Source: Mycolicibacterium sp. 018/SC-01/001
GTDB lineage: Bacteria; Actinomycetota; Actinomycetes; Mycobacteriales; Mycobacteriaceae
Length of the DNA: 64,000 bases
Reading direction: 5' to 3'
Assembly: GCF_007096635.1 (NCBI RefSeq)
Contig: NZ_VKAA01000004.1
Coordinates: 62,001 to 126,000 of the forward strand
A program made the translations under genes and the position numbers. Below the pieces are notes generated by a model, which saw only the letters and a program-made list of their open reading frames with translations, had not been told where the DNA came from and did no database searches. Positions 1-9,788 of this stretch are shown piece after piece (the stretch's first letter is position 1; every line of letters begins with the position of its first letter).

Positions 1-1
1 G

Positions 2-109
2 GAACAGGATTTCGTCACGACGACCGTGCAGAACGTCACCGGGCGCCCGCCGACAACGCTGCGCGACTTCCTCACACGTGCGCTAGACGAGGTCCATCTC
101 CGCGGGTGA
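2..109 (+). CDS. C-terminus of an NmrA/SDR-like NAD(P)-binding protein (partial)
   Basis: Only the last 35 codons lie in the window, in the frame that starts at base 2 and ends at a TGA. The visible tail contains TVQNVTGRPPTTLRDFL. In NmrA-like and atypical short-chain reductases the C-terminus often carries a similar 'V-x-x-v-t-G-r-x-P-x-t-x-x-d-F' stretch just before the stop. The end overlaps the 3' end of the convergent gene downstream by 27 bases. The family call rests on this short tail alone and could be wrong; that it is a real coding end is more certain. Confidence 0.5.
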   Translation, partial: EQDFVTTTVQNVTGRPPTTLRDFLTRALDEVHLRG

Positions 110-718
110 GGCGCCACCGATCGCCTGGGAGATGAAGCTGCGGGTGGTCAGCGGTCCGCCGAACTGCTGGAGCAGCCCTCCGGCATCGTTGCGTCCCAGG
201 TCGATCGGCTCGAATCCGAAGCGCTCCATCAGCGCGGCCACCTCGGCGTTGGCCGACGGGTGGTTACCCGACAGGAACAGTGCCCGCCGCCCGCCGCGGC
301 CGTCCCCGGGTTCGCGCGCGAGCACCTTGGCCCACGTGTGCCCGAAGGCCTTCACCACGCGCGCACCGGAAGCCCACTCCGCCACCAGATCCGACGACGC
401 CCGCCCGCCCAGGTCGGCCGGTGAAAAGTCCTTGTAGTCAATGGCATTGGTTGCGTCGACGACGATCCGGCCGGACCAGTCCGGTACCCGGCCGACGAGC
501 TCCTGCACGGCCTCGAACGGCACCGCCAGCACGACGACGTCGGCGCCCAGTGCATCCGATACCTCGGAGGGGGCGATGTGCGGTCCGAGGCGTTGCGCCA
601 GTGGTGCGACGGTGTCGGGTCCGCGTGATGCCGCGACGGCGACGTCGATACCGGTGCGTGCGAAGTGCCCGGCCACCGCGGAACCGATGTTCCCCGAACC
701 GACGATCGCATAGCTCAT
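83..718 (-). CDS. NAD(P)-binding oxidoreductase, F420-reductase-like
   Basis: A 211-aa protein opening with a Rossmann fold: the dinucleotide-binding motif GSGNIGSAVA is at residues 7-16. The second strand is followed by DVVVLAVPFEAV (about 60-71), typical of the NADPH-dependent F420 reductase/ketoreductase-like family. The length fits a single nucleotide-binding domain plus a short C-terminal helical part. The substrate cannot be read from the sequence; members reduce F420, flavins or quinones or are uncharacterised. It is divergent from the TetR gene at 800, and its upstream region holds a motif (735-755) repeated upstream of the SnoaL-like gene, so it is probably controlled by that TetR protein. 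Confidence 0.85.
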   Translation of the reverse strand: MSYAIVGSGNIGSAVAGHFARTGIDVAVAASRGPDTVAPLAQRLGPHIAPSEVSDALGADVVVLAVPFEAVQELVGRVPDWSGRIVVDATNAIDYKDFSPADLGGRASSDLVAEWASGARVVKAFGHTWAKVLAREPGDGRGGRRALFLSGNHPSANAEVAALMERFGFEPIDLGRNDAGGLLQQFGGPLTTRSFISQAIGGASPAEMDLV

Positions 719-734
719 GGCGCCCTCTCGAGAC

Positions 735-755
735 TTTTGTAGTGATTGTTCAAGT
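735..755. promoter_or_regulatory. Candidate TetR operator, copy 1
   Basis: TTTTGTAGTG-N6-CAAGT lies between the divergent oxidoreductase and TetR genes. The same 15 fixed bases with the same 6-base spacer recur at 1726-1746, just upstream of the SnoaL-like gene. Two exact copies in the promoter regions flanking one TetR gene point to a local regulon. Dyad symmetry is weak, so the contacted bases are uncertain. Confidence 0.6.
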
Positions 756-799
756 CAGGACGCTAGCAGAGCACACACAGCGGTGCATAGGATCGACTG

Positions 800-1357
800 A
801 TGGGCAGGCCGCCGAAGTTCGATCGCGCAGAGGCGCTGCAGGCGGCCATGCATCTGTTCTGGGACAGAGGGTTTGACCGCACCTCGATCAACGATCTGAC
901 CGCGGCGATGGGCATTTCACCGCCCAGCCTGTATGCGGCGTTCGGTGACAAGCAGGCCCTGTTCGACGCCGCAGTCGAGTTGTACGAGCGCTCCGCCGTT
1001 GTCCCACCGGCACTCGAAGCCGCCACTGCGCACGAGGTGTTCACGACGATTCTCGACCGCGCGGTCGAGTTGTACACGCGGCCGGCGCATCCTCCGGGCT
1101 GCTTCGTGATCTCCGATCCGACGTTGCGCGCCCGCCGGGATTCCGGGCGCGACGCCATCGCCCGGCGCCTGCGCCGCGCGCAGAAGACCGGAGACCTACC
1201 GGCCACAGCCGACGTCGCCGCGCTGACGGACTACACCGATCTGGTCCTGCGGGGGTTGTCCGCCTTGGCCCGCGACGGGGCAACGCGTCGGCAGCTGCGT
1301 GCGGCCGCCGACGTCGCCCTCATGGCGTGGCCGGGGGCTCCTGCGTCACCACGGTGA
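800..1357 (+). CDS. TetR/AcrR-family transcriptional regulator
   Basis: A 185-aa regulator. The N-terminal DNA-binding domain (about residues 7-55) has the TetR pattern: a first helix ALQAAMHLFWDRGFDRTS, then SINDLTAAMGISPPSLYAAFGDK, where SPPSLYAAF is the recognition helix. The C-terminal ligand domain includes HPPGCFVISD (about 95-104), a segment common in TetR proteins that control small oxidoreductases. It is divergent from the oxidoreductase, and its 3' end overlaps the convergent SnoaL-like gene by 38 bases. The shared 735/1726 motifs suggest it represses both neighbours; the inducer is unknown. Confidence 0.92.
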   Translation: MGRPPKFDRAEALQAAMHLFWDRGFDRTSINDLTAAMGISPPSLYAAFGDKQALFDAAVELYERSAVVPPALEAATAHEVFTTILDRAVELYTRPAHPPGCFVISDPTLRARRDSGRDAIARRLRRAQKTGDLPATADVAALTDYTDLVLRGLSALARDGATRRQLRAAADVALMAWPGAPASPR

Positions 1358-1700
1358 ACAGCTGCGCGATGACGCCGTTCTCGACAATCGCGACGTCGAA
1401 GCCCGCGATCAGTACGTCGGTGGCGCCCGGCGCGTAGACCTCGAAGTTCAGGTAACCCATGTTCGCGACCTGATGCACCGGGCCGGCCGGGGTGAAATCG
1501 AGGCCCGCCAGCGGCCCGTCGAGCAACGCCTGCGCCTTCTCATGCAATCGGTCCTGGCCGGTCACCGTCTCCTCAGCGTCCGACCACCGGACGTCCGGAG
1601 CGTAGTTGCGCCGCACCACCGCGAGCCTGGCATCGGCGTCGCGCTCGTTGAACACCGCGAGCAGGTTCTCTTCCATCAACCGCACAATGTCGTCGCTCAC
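1320..1700 (-). CDS. SnoaL/NTF2-like small protein
   Basis: A 126-aa single-domain protein with the alpha+beta cone layout of the SnoaL/NTF2-like superfamily. An N-terminal helix pair (IVRLMEENLLAVFNERDADAR) is followed by a region like YAPDVRWSD and ends in a beta-sheet with IAGFDVAIVENGVIAQLFTVV. Such proteins are small-molecule isomerases, hydrolases or dimerising carriers, and the reaction is not deducible. The start is GTG at 1700. The gene overlaps the TetR gene tail to tail and carries the second copy of the putative TetR operator 26 bases upstream of its start. Confidence 0.82.
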   Translation of the reverse strand: MSDDIVRLMEENLLAVFNERDADARLAVVRRNYAPDVRWSDAEETVTGQDRLHEKAQALLDGPLAGLDFTPAGPVHQVANMGYLNFEVYAPGATDVLIAGFDVAIVENGVIAQLFTVVTQEPPATP

Positions 1701-1725
1701 CGAACCTCCTGAATGGTCACCACTG

Positions 1726-1746
1726 TTTTGTAGTGCCCATGCAAGT
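1726..1746. promoter_or_regulatory. Candidate TetR operator, copy 2
   Basis: Second occurrence of TTTTGTAGTG-N6-CAAGT, lying 26 bases before the GTG start of the SnoaL-like gene. See 735-755 for the matching copy; both have the same orientation relative to the window. Confidence 0.6.
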
Positions 1747-1771
1747 TACCGTCAAGCGCCCGTCCCGAGAC

Positions 1772-2518
1772 TCAATCCAGCGTCGCCCAGAACGACTTCA
1801 GCGCCTCGGCGCCGCGGTGTGGGTCCTGCACCATCCACCAGTGCCCCAGCCCGTCGAGCACCTCGATGCGTGCGCCCGCCCGCTCCGAGGCTCGGCGCCG
1901 ATCGTCGTGGGCGCCGATGAAGGCGTCGTCGGTGGCGAGCAGCGACAAACCCGGTCGCGCAGCGAGGCGCGGCAATTCTCGACCCGCTTCTGCCATCGCG
2001 GGCTGGGCGGCCGACCGGTAGAGCGCCAGGATCGCGCGGCCCATGTCGGCGTTCTGGTGTTCGGCGATCTGCGCGGCGACATCGGCCGGAATGCCCAGGG
2101 ACACCATCAAATCCGTGCGCGCGGTCAGATCACCGCCGAGCATCGCGTCGAGTAACTCCTCGCCTGCGCCGGGTGTCTGCCACACCTGCGCCAAGTCATG
2201 CCAGACGTAGGCGGGATCGAACAGCCCGACGACATCGCTGGCCCAGCTGCGCACCAGCTCGGGCCGGTGCATGACGGCGTTGATGACGTGGCCGCCGCCC
2301 CAGTCGTGGCCGACAAGGTCGATGGGACCCTCGATCGCCGACAGTTCGGCCTCCAGCCAGTCGCGGTACTCCAGGAACGTCGCACCGAACCGATCGGGCA
2401 GCGGCGCCCCGAACCCCGGTGGGGACAGCAGCACGACGTCGTCGCGGCCCAGCACGGCCAGCATCGGACCCCAGATCGCTGCGGTCTCGGGATTGCCATG
2501 GACGAACACCACTGTCAT
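1772..2518 (-). CDS. Alpha/beta hydrolase (epoxide hydrolase / haloalkane dehalogenase-like)
   Basis: A 248-aa alpha/beta hydrolase when started at ATG 2518, which puts the first strand MTVVFVHGNPE at the N-terminus as in the family; the open frame extends further upstream but that part shows no domain. The oxyanion HGNP motif is at residues 7-10. The nucleophile elbow GHDWGG (about 86-91) has Asp instead of Ser, as in epoxide hydrolases and haloalkane dehalogenases. The catalytic His is in GLGHWWM near the C-terminus. The substrate is unknown. It is divergent from the epimerase-like gene at 2604. Confidence 0.88.
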   Translation of the reverse strand: MTVVFVHGNPETAAIWGPMLAVLGRDDVVLLSPPGFGAPLPDRFGATFLEYRDWLEAELSAIEGPIDLVGHDWGGGHVINAVMHRPELVRSWASDVVGLFDPAYVWHDLAQVWQTPGAGEELLDAMLGGDLTARTDLMVSLGIPADVAAQIAEHQNADMGRAILALYRSAAQPAMAEAGRELPRLAARPGLSLLATDDAFIGAHDDRRRASERAGARIEVLDGLGHWWMVQDPHRGAEALKSFWATLD

Positions 2519-2603
2519 GACGGCAAGACTACGGAGTTTCCGGGGTCCCGTTTCCCGGGCCCCGGTGCGAGAGTGGGACCATGACATGTCGGAAAGAGGA
2601 GCG

Positions 2604-3521
2604 ATGAGCGAAGCGCCGCTGGTCCTGGTAACGGGGGCTGCCGGGTATGTCGGCAGCCACCTCGTCAATCAACTTCTCGCACAGGGATACCGGGTCAGGG
2701 CGGCCGTCCGCACTCCACACCGCGCCGAGGACGTCCGTCAGACGACGACGGGAGACGTCGAGTTCGCCTATGCCGATCTGACGTCCGACGACGGCTGGGC
2801 GGACGCGGTCGCCGGAACGGACGTCGTCATGCACGTCGCGTCGCCGTTCCCGGCGGAGAACCCACGCGATGACGATGAGGTCATCGCGCCCGCGCGCGAC
2901 GGCACCCTGCGCGTGCTCCGTCATGCCCGCGACGCGGGGTGCCGCCGCGTCGTGATGACGTCGTCGTTCGCCGCGGTCGGATACTCCCCCAGCACCGAAC
3001 AGCGCTGGACAGAACGGGATTGGACCGATCCGGCCGACGAGAACACCGCCTACATCCGGTCGAAGGCCATCGCGGAGCAGGCGGCGTGGGACTTCGTGAA
3101 CCGCGAGGGCGGGGCGCTCGAGTTGACGACGATCGTGCCGACCGGGATCTTCGGGCCCACGCTCGGTCCGCACCTGTCGACGTCGGTGCAGATCGTGCGC
3201 TCGATACTCAAAGGCGATCCGCTGCCGGCCGGCCAGTACTTCGGCGTGGTCGACGTCCGCGATGTCGCCGACGCGCATGTACGCGCGATGACCACGGAAG
3301 ACGCTGCAGGAGAACGGTTCCTGGTGGTCGCCGACGAGCCCGCGGTGACGTTCGCGGAGTTGGCTCGGATCGTCGGCAGAGAAGCCCATGACGACGTCCA
3401 GGGCAACCGGCCGCAGATCAGCAACGCCAAGGCCAAGCGGATCCTCGGCTGGCAGCCGCGCCCACTTGACGAGACGATCCGCGACACCGTGACATCGCTC
3501 GAGGAGCTGGGGCTCGTCTGA
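2604..3521 (+). CDS. NAD-dependent epimerase / dihydroflavonol-4-reductase-like SDR
   Basis: A 305-aa extended short-chain dehydrogenase. The start at 2604 is chosen because AAAGAGGAG ends 4 bases upstream; an in-frame ATG at 2586 is possible. The glycine motif GAAGYVGSHL is at about residues 11-20. The catalytic Ser region is in VVMTSSFAAVGYS, and the active-site Tyr-x3-Lys is YIRSK. The C-terminal part (ISNAKAKRILGWQPRPLDETI) is typical of DFR/cinnamoyl-CoA-reductase-like SDRs. It probably oxidises or reduces a small hydroxyl or carbonyl compound using NAD(P). Confidence 0.9.
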   Translation: MSEAPLVLVTGAAGYVGSHLVNQLLAQGYRVRAAVRTPHRAEDVRQTTTGDVEFAYADLTSDDGWADAVAGTDVVMHVASPFPAENPRDDDEVIAPARDGTLRVLRHARDAGCRRVVMTSSFAAVGYSPSTEQRWTERDWTDPADENTAYIRSKAIAEQAAWDFVNREGGALELTTIVPTGIFGPTLGPHLSTSVQIVRSILKGDPLPAGQYFGVVDVRDVADAHVRAMTTEDAAGERFLVVADEPAVTFAELARIVGREAHDDVQGNRPQISNAKAKRILGWQPRPLDETIRDTVTSLEELGLV

Positions 3522-3522
3522 G

Positions 3523-4155
3523 CTACAGACCGCCCGCGATCAGATTCACCACCGACGCGACGATCACGGAGCCGAAGAGGTACGACAGCAGACCGTGTTT
3601 CAACGCCGTCGCCCGCATCCGTGATGACGTCAGGTTGGTGTCCGAGATCGCGAAGCTCATGCCGACGGCGTACGCCACGTACGCGAAATCACTGTAGCGC
3701 GGCGGCGCCGACGTGTTGAAATCGATTCCGCCGACGGGTTTCTCGCGAAAATAGATCTTCGCGTACGTCAGCGCGAACAATGTGTGCACCGCGAACCACG
3801 AGATCACCACGCTGCCCACCGCGATGAAGGGCGCCACTGCGCCCATGTACTCGGGCCGCGCATTCGCCAGCAGCAGGCCGACGCCGACCAGGCTCGCGAG
3901 TGCGCCGACGAGGATCAGCACGAAGACGGTGCGGCGGCCGGGCTCCTCGATCTCTGCGTGCGATGCCGTCTGCTCGGCGTCGAATCGCCACAGCACGGCC
4001 CACGTCCACACCAGGTAGGTCAGCGCCAGCACGTCCCACCCGATCAGGATCGCGAACCAGCCGAACTCGACGGACGCCACCAGACCGGCCACCAACCCCA
4101 GGATCGCCGCGCCCACGAGCCGCACGGCGGGGGTGTGCCACCGGGCCGACGTCAT
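3523..4155 (-). CDS. DUF1345-family integral membrane protein
   Basis: A 210-aa protein of about five hydrophobic segments (around residues 10-30, 34-52, 75-95, 105-130, 185-208). It matches the DUF1345 family by layout: early paired helices, the [18 protein letters not shown] loop, and the conserved [20 protein letters not shown] segment. The ATG at 4155 places the first helix correctly; a longer frame exists but adds Arg/Pro-rich sequence without family features. It is convergent with the epimerase gene with one base between the stops. Its function is unknown. Confidence 0.85.
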   Translation of the reverse strand: MTSARWHTPAVRLVGAAILGLVAGLVASVEFGWFAILIGWDVLALTYLVWTWAVLWRFDAEQTASHAEIEEPGRRTVFVLILVGALASLVGVGLLLANARPEYMGAVAPFIAVGSVVISWFAVHTLFALTYAKIYFREKPVGGIDFNTSAPPRYSDFAYVAYAVGMSFAISDTNLTSSRMRATALKHGLLSYLFGSVIVASVVNLIAGGL

Positions 4156-4340
4156 CGAAACAGTCAACCAGCACCACCTGCCGACGGCCTGCAAGACACC
4201 CTCACCTGACCCGGCAATCCCCCTGGTCACACCCGTCACACGACCTGCCGGAAACCTCGCGACACTCCCCCGCGGACCGCGGCGCTGTCCCTGCCGTGGC
4301 CTATGTTGGGGCCTCCGGCCAGAGACCAGAAGGAGGATGC

Positions 4341-5762
4341 GTGGACGACCAGCTGTCGGCGACCGAGCTGCTGGAGCGCAACCGCGAACTGCAGGCATCC
4401 CCGACGGTGCGGCTGCTCTCGGCCACCAACCTGAGCCTCTACGCAACGCTGATGGATCGGCATCTGAGCGGCGGAGTGGTCGCCGAGACCGACCTCGTGG
4501 TCCGCATCGAGCGCGATCTGGCCGATCTCGGCGACGATCAGCCCGGACTCGCTCTGGTCAAGACGTGGGCGAGCCAGGGCTGGCTGCATCGCATCGTCGA
4601 CGAGCGCACCGACCAGAACGTCTGCTACCTCACCCAGGACGCGCGGCGCGCGCTGGACTTCCTGCGCGGCATGCGCCGCCAGGACACGATCGCCACCGGC
4701 GGCTCGATCACCGGCATCGCCGGTCGCCTCAAGCAGGTCGCGATCCGGGTGGGCAACGATCCGGCCCGCATCCGCAAGAGCATCGAGGCAGAGATCGACA
4801 CGCTGCGCCGCGAGCTGGACGAACTCGAGGCCGGGGCGCGGCCCGAACCGGACATCACGGATGCCTACGACGAGGCCCGCGCGATCGCGCTGCAGATGGA
4901 ACGCCTGATCACCGACATCGGGCAGTACGGCACGATGATCGAGCAGGCCACCGCCGCGCTCGACGAGCCGATCGACAGCAACGTCGCCTACCGGGACCGG
5001 CAGCGACAGATGTACGCCGACTACCAGGCGGCGTGGGATTCGCAGGGCCGCGACAGCCACCGCGCTTTCCTGCGCATGATCAACGACCCCGACCAGCGCG
5101 CCGAGTTCGAGGCCGACGTCGCCGCGGTCGCCGGGGCGCTGCCGCATCTCGATCCGGCGCTGCGCCGGGTGATGGCCGGCTTCTTCGAACTCGTCGGCCA
5201 GCAGATCGACGAGGTCGAGCGCATCCAGCAGCGCTGCGCGCAGCGGGTCAAGCGCTTCACCGCGTTCGGCACGCTGGAGCAGAGCCGCGGGATCGCCCGT
5301 CAGCTCAACGAGGCCATCGGCGCCGCGCGCACGCTGCTCAAGACCTCGCTCACCGATTCGCGGCTCGATCTGGAGCTCCCCCTGGCACGGCACGCGATCA
5401 GCTCGGTCGGCGCGCTCAGCTTCAAGATCGGCGATCTGTCGACCCCGAAGCCCGCGAAGCCCGCCGAAGGAGATGTCGACCTCGCCAGCTTCGCCGCACT
5501 CACCACCCAGGTCGACGCGGCCGCGATGGCGGAGATGATCAACAGCGAGCTGCCGGTCTCGCTGCCCGACGCCGTCGCCAAACTCGATAACGCATACCTC
5601 GGTCACGTCATCGTGCTGTGGTCGTGGGCGCTCAAGCAGCCGCAGGACACTGGCAGCCAATCAACGACGGTCCGATTCCGGTCTCTGGATGGCCGGGACC
5701 GCGAAATCGCCGTGCCTGACGTGACTTTCACCGAACCGATCACCGTGGGAGTGGCTCCATGA
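4341..5762 (+). CDS. jetA: JetA/MksF-like (DUF3375) Wadjet kleisin subunit
   Basis: A 473-aa protein read from GTG 4341 behind AGGAGG (4331-4336); the longer open frame upstream is not coding. The content is mostly alpha-helical: an N-terminal winged-helix part containing [17 protein letters not shown], then long coiled regions ([17 protein letters not shown], about residues 150-170) and [22 protein letters not shown]. This is the pattern of DUF3375/JetA, the MukF-like kleisin of Wadjet/MksBEF condensins. It overlaps jetB by ATGA, so it is the first gene of a translationally coupled jetA-jetB-jetC operon. Wadjet complexes recognise and cleave closed circular plasmids, and related mycobacterial loci (Ept) restrict plasmid maintenance. 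Confidence 0.9.
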   Translation: MDDQLSATELLERNRELQASPTVRLLSATNLSLYATLMDRHLSGGVVAETDLVVRIERDLADLGDDQPGLALVKTWASQGWLHRIVDERTDQNVCYLTQDARRALDFLRGMRRQDTIATGGSITGIAGRLKQVAIRVGNDPARIRKSIEAEIDTLRRELDELEAGARPEPDITDAYDEARAIALQMERLITDIGQYGTMIEQATAALDEPIDSNVAYRDRQRQMYADYQAAWDSQGRDSHRAFLRMINDPDQRAEFEADVAAVAGALPHLDPALRRVMAGFFELVGQQIDEVERIQQRCAQRVKRFTAFGTLEQSRGIARQLNEAIGAARTLLKTSLTDSRLDLELPLARHAISSVGALSFKIGDLSTPKPAKPAEGDVDLASFAALTTQVDAAAMAEMINSELPVSLPDAVAKLDNAYLGHVIVLWSWALKQPQDTGSQSTTVRFRSLDGRDREIAVPDVTFTEPITVGVAP

Positions 5763-6439
5763 GCACCGACGCCGACATCGACTTCTCGTCCCTACCGCAG
5801 GTCGACCAGACCGCGCGGCCGCCGCATCAGCGCCGGCCGCGATTCGACGGTGACGTCTCCGAACTGCCCGACCGCGCCTGCTGGGCGCTGCAGCACCTGC
5901 TGACACGCCGCTACATCAGCGCCGAGTCCGACGCGGACATCTACGCCTGGGTGCTCGAGTACCGCCATCAACTCTCGGTGCGGCTCTCGGAGTTGGACCT
6001 GCTGCTGCGTATCGTGGACGGCACGGATGTCGCGTTCGTCGAACAGGCCCGGTACGAATCCGCCAAGGGCATCAAGCTGTTACGCCGCGAACCGCTCGGC
6101 ACCTACGACTCGATCCTGGCCCTGCACCTGGCGCAGATGATGCGCGCCGCCGGCGGGCAGAGCGTGCTGATCTCCCGCGAGGAGATGCACGGGCTGTTCT
6201 CCGGTGTGCTCAACGACGTCGACCGGGACACGGTCACGTTCACAGGCCGCATCGACGCGGCGATCGCCCGGCTGACGGGTCTGGATATCCTGCGCCGCAG
6301 CCGCGACGACGAGGACAGCTACACGATCAGCCCGGTCATCACCGCGGTGATGACGGGCAGTGTGATCACCGAGTTGCAGCAGCAATTCGAGATGCTCGCC
6401 ACCGGCGGAACCACCACGCAGGAGACCGACCTTGACTGA
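5759..6439 (+). CDS. jetB: JetB/MksE-like (DUF4194) Wadjet subunit
   Basis: A 226-aa protein of the DUF4194/JetB class, the MukE-like winged-helix partner that bridges kleisin and SMC. Visible hallmarks are [21 protein letters not shown] near residues 40-60, an extended central helical region, and the late [21 protein letters not shown] segment that forms the winged-helix beta hairpin. The first about 30 residues are Pro/Arg-rich and probably disordered. The ATG overlaps the jetA stop by 4 bases and the 3' end overlaps jetC by 8, which favours stoichiometric co-translation. Confidence 0.9.
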   Translation: MSTDADIDFSSLPQVDQTARPPHQRRPRFDGDVSELPDRACWALQHLLTRRYISAESDADIYAWVLEYRHQLSVRLSELDLLLRIVDGTDVAFVEQARYESAKGIKLLRREPLGTYDSILALHLAQMMRAAGGQSVLISREEMHGLFSGVLNDVDRDTVTFTGRIDAAIARLTGLDILRRSRDDEDSYTISPVITAVMTGSVITELQQQFEMLATGGTTTQETDLD

Positions 6440-9400
6440 GCAGTTCCACCTGTCGAGGCTGCAGGTCATCAACTGGGGCGTGTTCGACGGCTACCACTCC
6501 ATCCCGTTCTCCGAGGGCGGCGCGCTGATCGCCGGCGCCTCCGGCAGTGGCAAATCCTCACTGCTGGATGCCATTTCACTGGGCTTCCTGCCGTTCAACC
6601 GCCGCAACTTCAACGCCTCGGGCGACAACACAGCGGCCGGGTCGAGCGCGGGCCGGCGCACCGTGGACAAGTACGTGCGTGGCGCGTGGGGGCAGCGCAG
6701 CGACGGCGGCACCAGCCGGGTGATGTATCTGCGCGGCGACGGGACGGCGTGGTCGGCGGTCGCGGTCACCTACGCCAGCGATTCGGGCCGCACGGTGACG
6801 GGCCTGGTGCTCAAGTGGCTGACGGGCGAATCGCGCAACGACTCGTCGAGCCGGTTCGTGCTCGGCGACGGTGACCTCGACATCGAGGACGTCTGTAACC
6901 GCTGGGCGGCAGGACGTTTCGACACCGGCGTGTTCAAGGAGCAGTGGCGCTTCACCACCAAGGTCGAATCGCAGTACCTCGCGCAGCTGTACGCGACCAT
7001 CGGCATCCGCGCGTCCGACGCGGCCCAGCAATTGCTCGGAAAAGCGAAGTCACTCAAGAGCGTCGGCGGGCTCGAGCAGTTCGTCCGCGAATTCATGCTC
7101 GACGAGCCGGACAGCCTGGCCCGCCTGCCCGAGGCGCTCAAGCAGATCGATCCGCTGGTCGAAGCCCGCGAACTGCTGGCCGTCGCGCAACGCAAACGCA
7201 AGATCCTCGGTGACATCGAGAAGATCCAGCAGCGCTACGCGTCGGAGTCCAGCGACCTCGGCATCATCGACCTCGTCGACCTGCCCATGGTGCGCGCGTA
7301 CACCGATCACGTCCGTCTCGCGCAGTGCCCGGCGCAGATCGCCCAACTCGACTCCACGATCGACCAGCTCGACAACGAGTACGAGGACGTCACAAGATCT
7401 CTGAATCTGGCCAAAGCCGAGGCGGATTCGCTCAACGCGCAGATCAGCGGAACCAGCGCGAACATCGGTCCGCTGCAGAGCCAGGTGACGGCCGCGGAGA
7501 CCGAAGCCGAGCAGGTCCAGCGCCGCCGCGCGGCCTACGAGGACATGCTCGCCGCGCAGGAGCTCGACGTCCCCGACACCGCCGACGAGTTCTGGAACCT
7601 GCGCGAGGAACTCCTGCAGCAGGCCACCGAACTGCTGGCCAAGGTGGAGCGCCACCGCGAGGCATCGACGGACGCCGAGTACGCGCAGAAGGCCGCCCGC
7701 ATGGCGCGCGACGACGCGGCGAAGGAACTCAAGCGCGTGGAGCACGTCGGCTCGGCACTCCCCGAGTTCGCTCTGCTGATGCGGGATCAGATCTGCGCCG
7801 CCGTCGGGGTCGACGCCGCCGAATTGCCCTATGTCGCCGAGCTGATGGACCTGCGGGCCGAACAGACCCGCTGGCGCACCGCGGTGGAGAAGGTGTTGCG
7901 CGGCGTCGGGTTGCGTCTGATGGTGCCCGATCAGCACTGGACGGCGGTGCTGCAGTTCGTCAACGAGACCAACATGCGGGGTCGGCTGGCGCTGCACCAT
8001 GTGCGGGCGAAGATGCTCGGCGCGGAACCGGAAGAGCCGGAGCCGAACACGCTGGCCGGCAAGCTCTTTCCCGTCGATCCGCAGCATCCGTGCGCGGCCG
8101 AGGCCGTCGACATCGTCACCGCCGCAGGCGATCACGTCTGCGTGGACACCCCCGAGGTGTTCGCCCGGTTCCGCCGCGCTGTCACCGACACGGGCCTGTA
8201 CAAGGACTCCGATCGGCTCGCGATCAAGGACGACCGCCGCCCGCTCAAGCAGTCGGAGTACCTGTACCAGGGTGACGTGTCGGCGAAGATCAACGCGCTC
8301 ACCGTCGATCTGGCCGCCGCCGAGGAGGCCTACCAGAAAGCACGCCGTACCGCCGACGACATCGCAGCGCAGCGCCAGCAGTGGCGCGACCGCGCGGCGG
8401 CGTGCAAGGCGATCTGCGAGCAGTTCCCGCAGTGGAGTCAGATCGACACCGAGACCGCCGACGGGCACGCCGACCGGTTGCGCGAGCAGTACGAGCTGCT
8501 GTTGGCCGACAACCCCGACATCGAGGCACTGAACGAGCGTGCCGACGAATGCTGGTCGCAGATCCAGAAATTGATGACGCGTCGCGGTGCGATCCAGACC
8601 CGCCGGGACGATCTGGATGCCCGTCGGACCCGACTTCTCGAGCTGGAAGAGCGGTTGTCGCCGACGTTCGTGAGTGAACCGTTGACCGAACTGCTGGCCC
8701 GCTATTCCGCGCAGCTGCCGGTGAGCCTCGAATTGCTCGACCCGGAGCCGTTCCGTGACGCGCTGTTCGGCGCGATCAAGAAGGAACGCGAGCAGCTGCG
8801 CGAGAGCAGAAGACGCTCCTACGACGAACTCGCGCGCATCGTCAACACGTTCGACACCGCGTTCCCCGACGCGATCCCGAACGACTCCGACAACTTCGAC
8901 GAGCGCGTGCACGACTACGTCGCGCTGTGCCGGCACATCGACGAGCGTGAGCTGCCCGAGGCCTATGAGCGGATGATGCGATTGGTCACCGAGCAGGCGC
9001 CGGATGCGATCCTGACGCTGCACCGCGTGGCCGAGCAGGAGACCCGCCGCATCGCCGAGCAGATCGAGCGGGTCAACACCGGTTTGGGTGCCGTCGAATT
9101 CAATCGCGGCACCCGCCTGACGCTGCGCGCGACACCGCGAAGCCTGAGCGCGGTGTCGGAGCTGACCGAGATCGTGCGCGCGATCAGCAGGCGCATCGCC
9201 GAGGTGGGCCTGGGCGACAAGCAGGCGATCCTCGACCAGTACGCCGACATCCTGCGCCTGCGCAACCGGCTCGCGTCGACGGCACCGGAGGACAAGGCGT
9301 GGACGCGGGATGCGCTCGATGTGCGCAACCGGTTCACGTTCGACTGCGCGGAGTGGGATGTGGCCTCCGACGAGCTGATCCGCACGCACAGCAATGCGGG

Positions 9401-9788
9401 TGACAACTCGGGCGGTGAGCAGGAGAAGCTGATGGCGTTCTGCCTCGCCGGAGCGCTGAGCTTCAACCTCGCCAGCCCCGAAAGCCAGGACAACAAACCG
9501 GTTTTCGCTCAGCTGATGCTGGATGAGGCGTTCTCGAAGTCCGATCCGCAGTTCGCGCAGCAGGCGCTGCAGGCGTTCCGCAAGTTCGGCTTCCAGTTGG
9601 TGATCGTCGCGACGGTGCAGAACGCGACGACGATCCAGCCCTACATCGACAGCGTGGTGATGGTCAGCAAGACCGAGGCGGCGGGCCGCAACGCCCGGCC
9701 GGTGGCCACGGTGGCGACGCGGTCGATCGCGGAGTTCACCGAGCTTCGCCACCAGATGAAGCAGAGGGTGCCGGCGCTGGCGCACTGA
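6432..9788 (+). CDS. jetC: JetC/MksB-like SMC ATPase of the Wadjet system
   Basis: An 1118-aa SMC-like ATPase, within the size range of JetC/MksB. Residues 35-42 are Walker A (GASGSGKS). Long coiled-coil arms (about 230-460 and 650-900) surround a hinge around 460-640. At the C-terminus the ABC signature SGGEQEKL (about 993) is followed by Walker B LMLDEAF (about 1028) and the D-loop SKSDP. All residues needed for head engagement are present, so the motor appears intact. The start is TTG 6432, 8 bases inside jetB. The 3' end overlaps the convergent racemase gene by 53 bases, leaving no room for jetD in the operon. Confidence 0.95.
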   Translation: MTEQFHLSRLQVINWGVFDGYHSIPFSEGGALIAGASGSGKSSLLDAISLGFLPFNRRNFNASGDNTAAGSSAGRRTVDKYVRGAWGQRSDGGTSRVMYLRGDGTAWSAVAVTYASDSGRTVTGLVLKWLTGESRNDSSSRFVLGDGDLDIEDVCNRWAAGRFDTGVFKEQWRFTTKVESQYLAQLYATIGIRASDAAQQLLGKAKSLKSVGGLEQFVREFMLDEPDSLARLPEALKQIDPLVEARELLAVAQRKRKILGDIEKIQQRYASESSDLGIIDLVDLPMVRAYTDHVRLAQCPAQIAQLDSTIDQLDNEYEDVTRSLNLAKAEADSLNAQISGTSANIGPLQSQVTAAETEAEQVQRRRAAYEDMLAAQELDVPDTADEFWNLREELLQQATELLAKVERHREASTDAEYAQKAARMARDDAAKELKRVEHVGSALPEFALLMRDQICAAVGVDAAELPYVAELMDLRAEQTRWRTAVEKVLRGVGLRLMVPDQHWTAVLQFVNETNMRGRLALHHVRAKMLGAEPEEPEPNTLAGKLFPVDPQHPCAAEAVDIVTAAGDHVCVDTPEVFARFRRAVTDTGLYKDSDRLAIKDDRRPLKQSEYLYQGDVSAKINALTVDLAAAEEAYQKARRTADDIAAQRQQWRDRAAACKAICEQFPQWSQIDTETADGHADRLREQYELLLADNPDIEALNERADECWSQIQKLMTRRGAIQTRRDDLDARRTRLLELEERLSPTFVSEPLTELLARYSAQLPVSLELLDPEPFRDALFGAIKKEREQLRESRRRSYDELARIVNTFDTAFPDAIPNDSDNFDERVHDYVALCRHIDERELPEAYERMMRLVTEQAPDAILTLHRVAEQETRRIAEQIERVNTGLGAVEFNRGTRLTLRATPRSLSAVSELTEIVRAISRRIAEVGLGDKQAILDQYADILRLRNRLASTAPEDKAWTRDALDVRNRFTFDCAEWDVASDELIRTHSNAGDNSGGEQEKLMAFCLAGALSFNLASPESQDNKPVFAQLMLDEAFSKSDPQFAQQALQAFRKFGFQLVIVATVQNATTIQPYIDSVVMVSKTEAAGRNARPVATVATRSIAEFTELRHQMKQRVPALAH

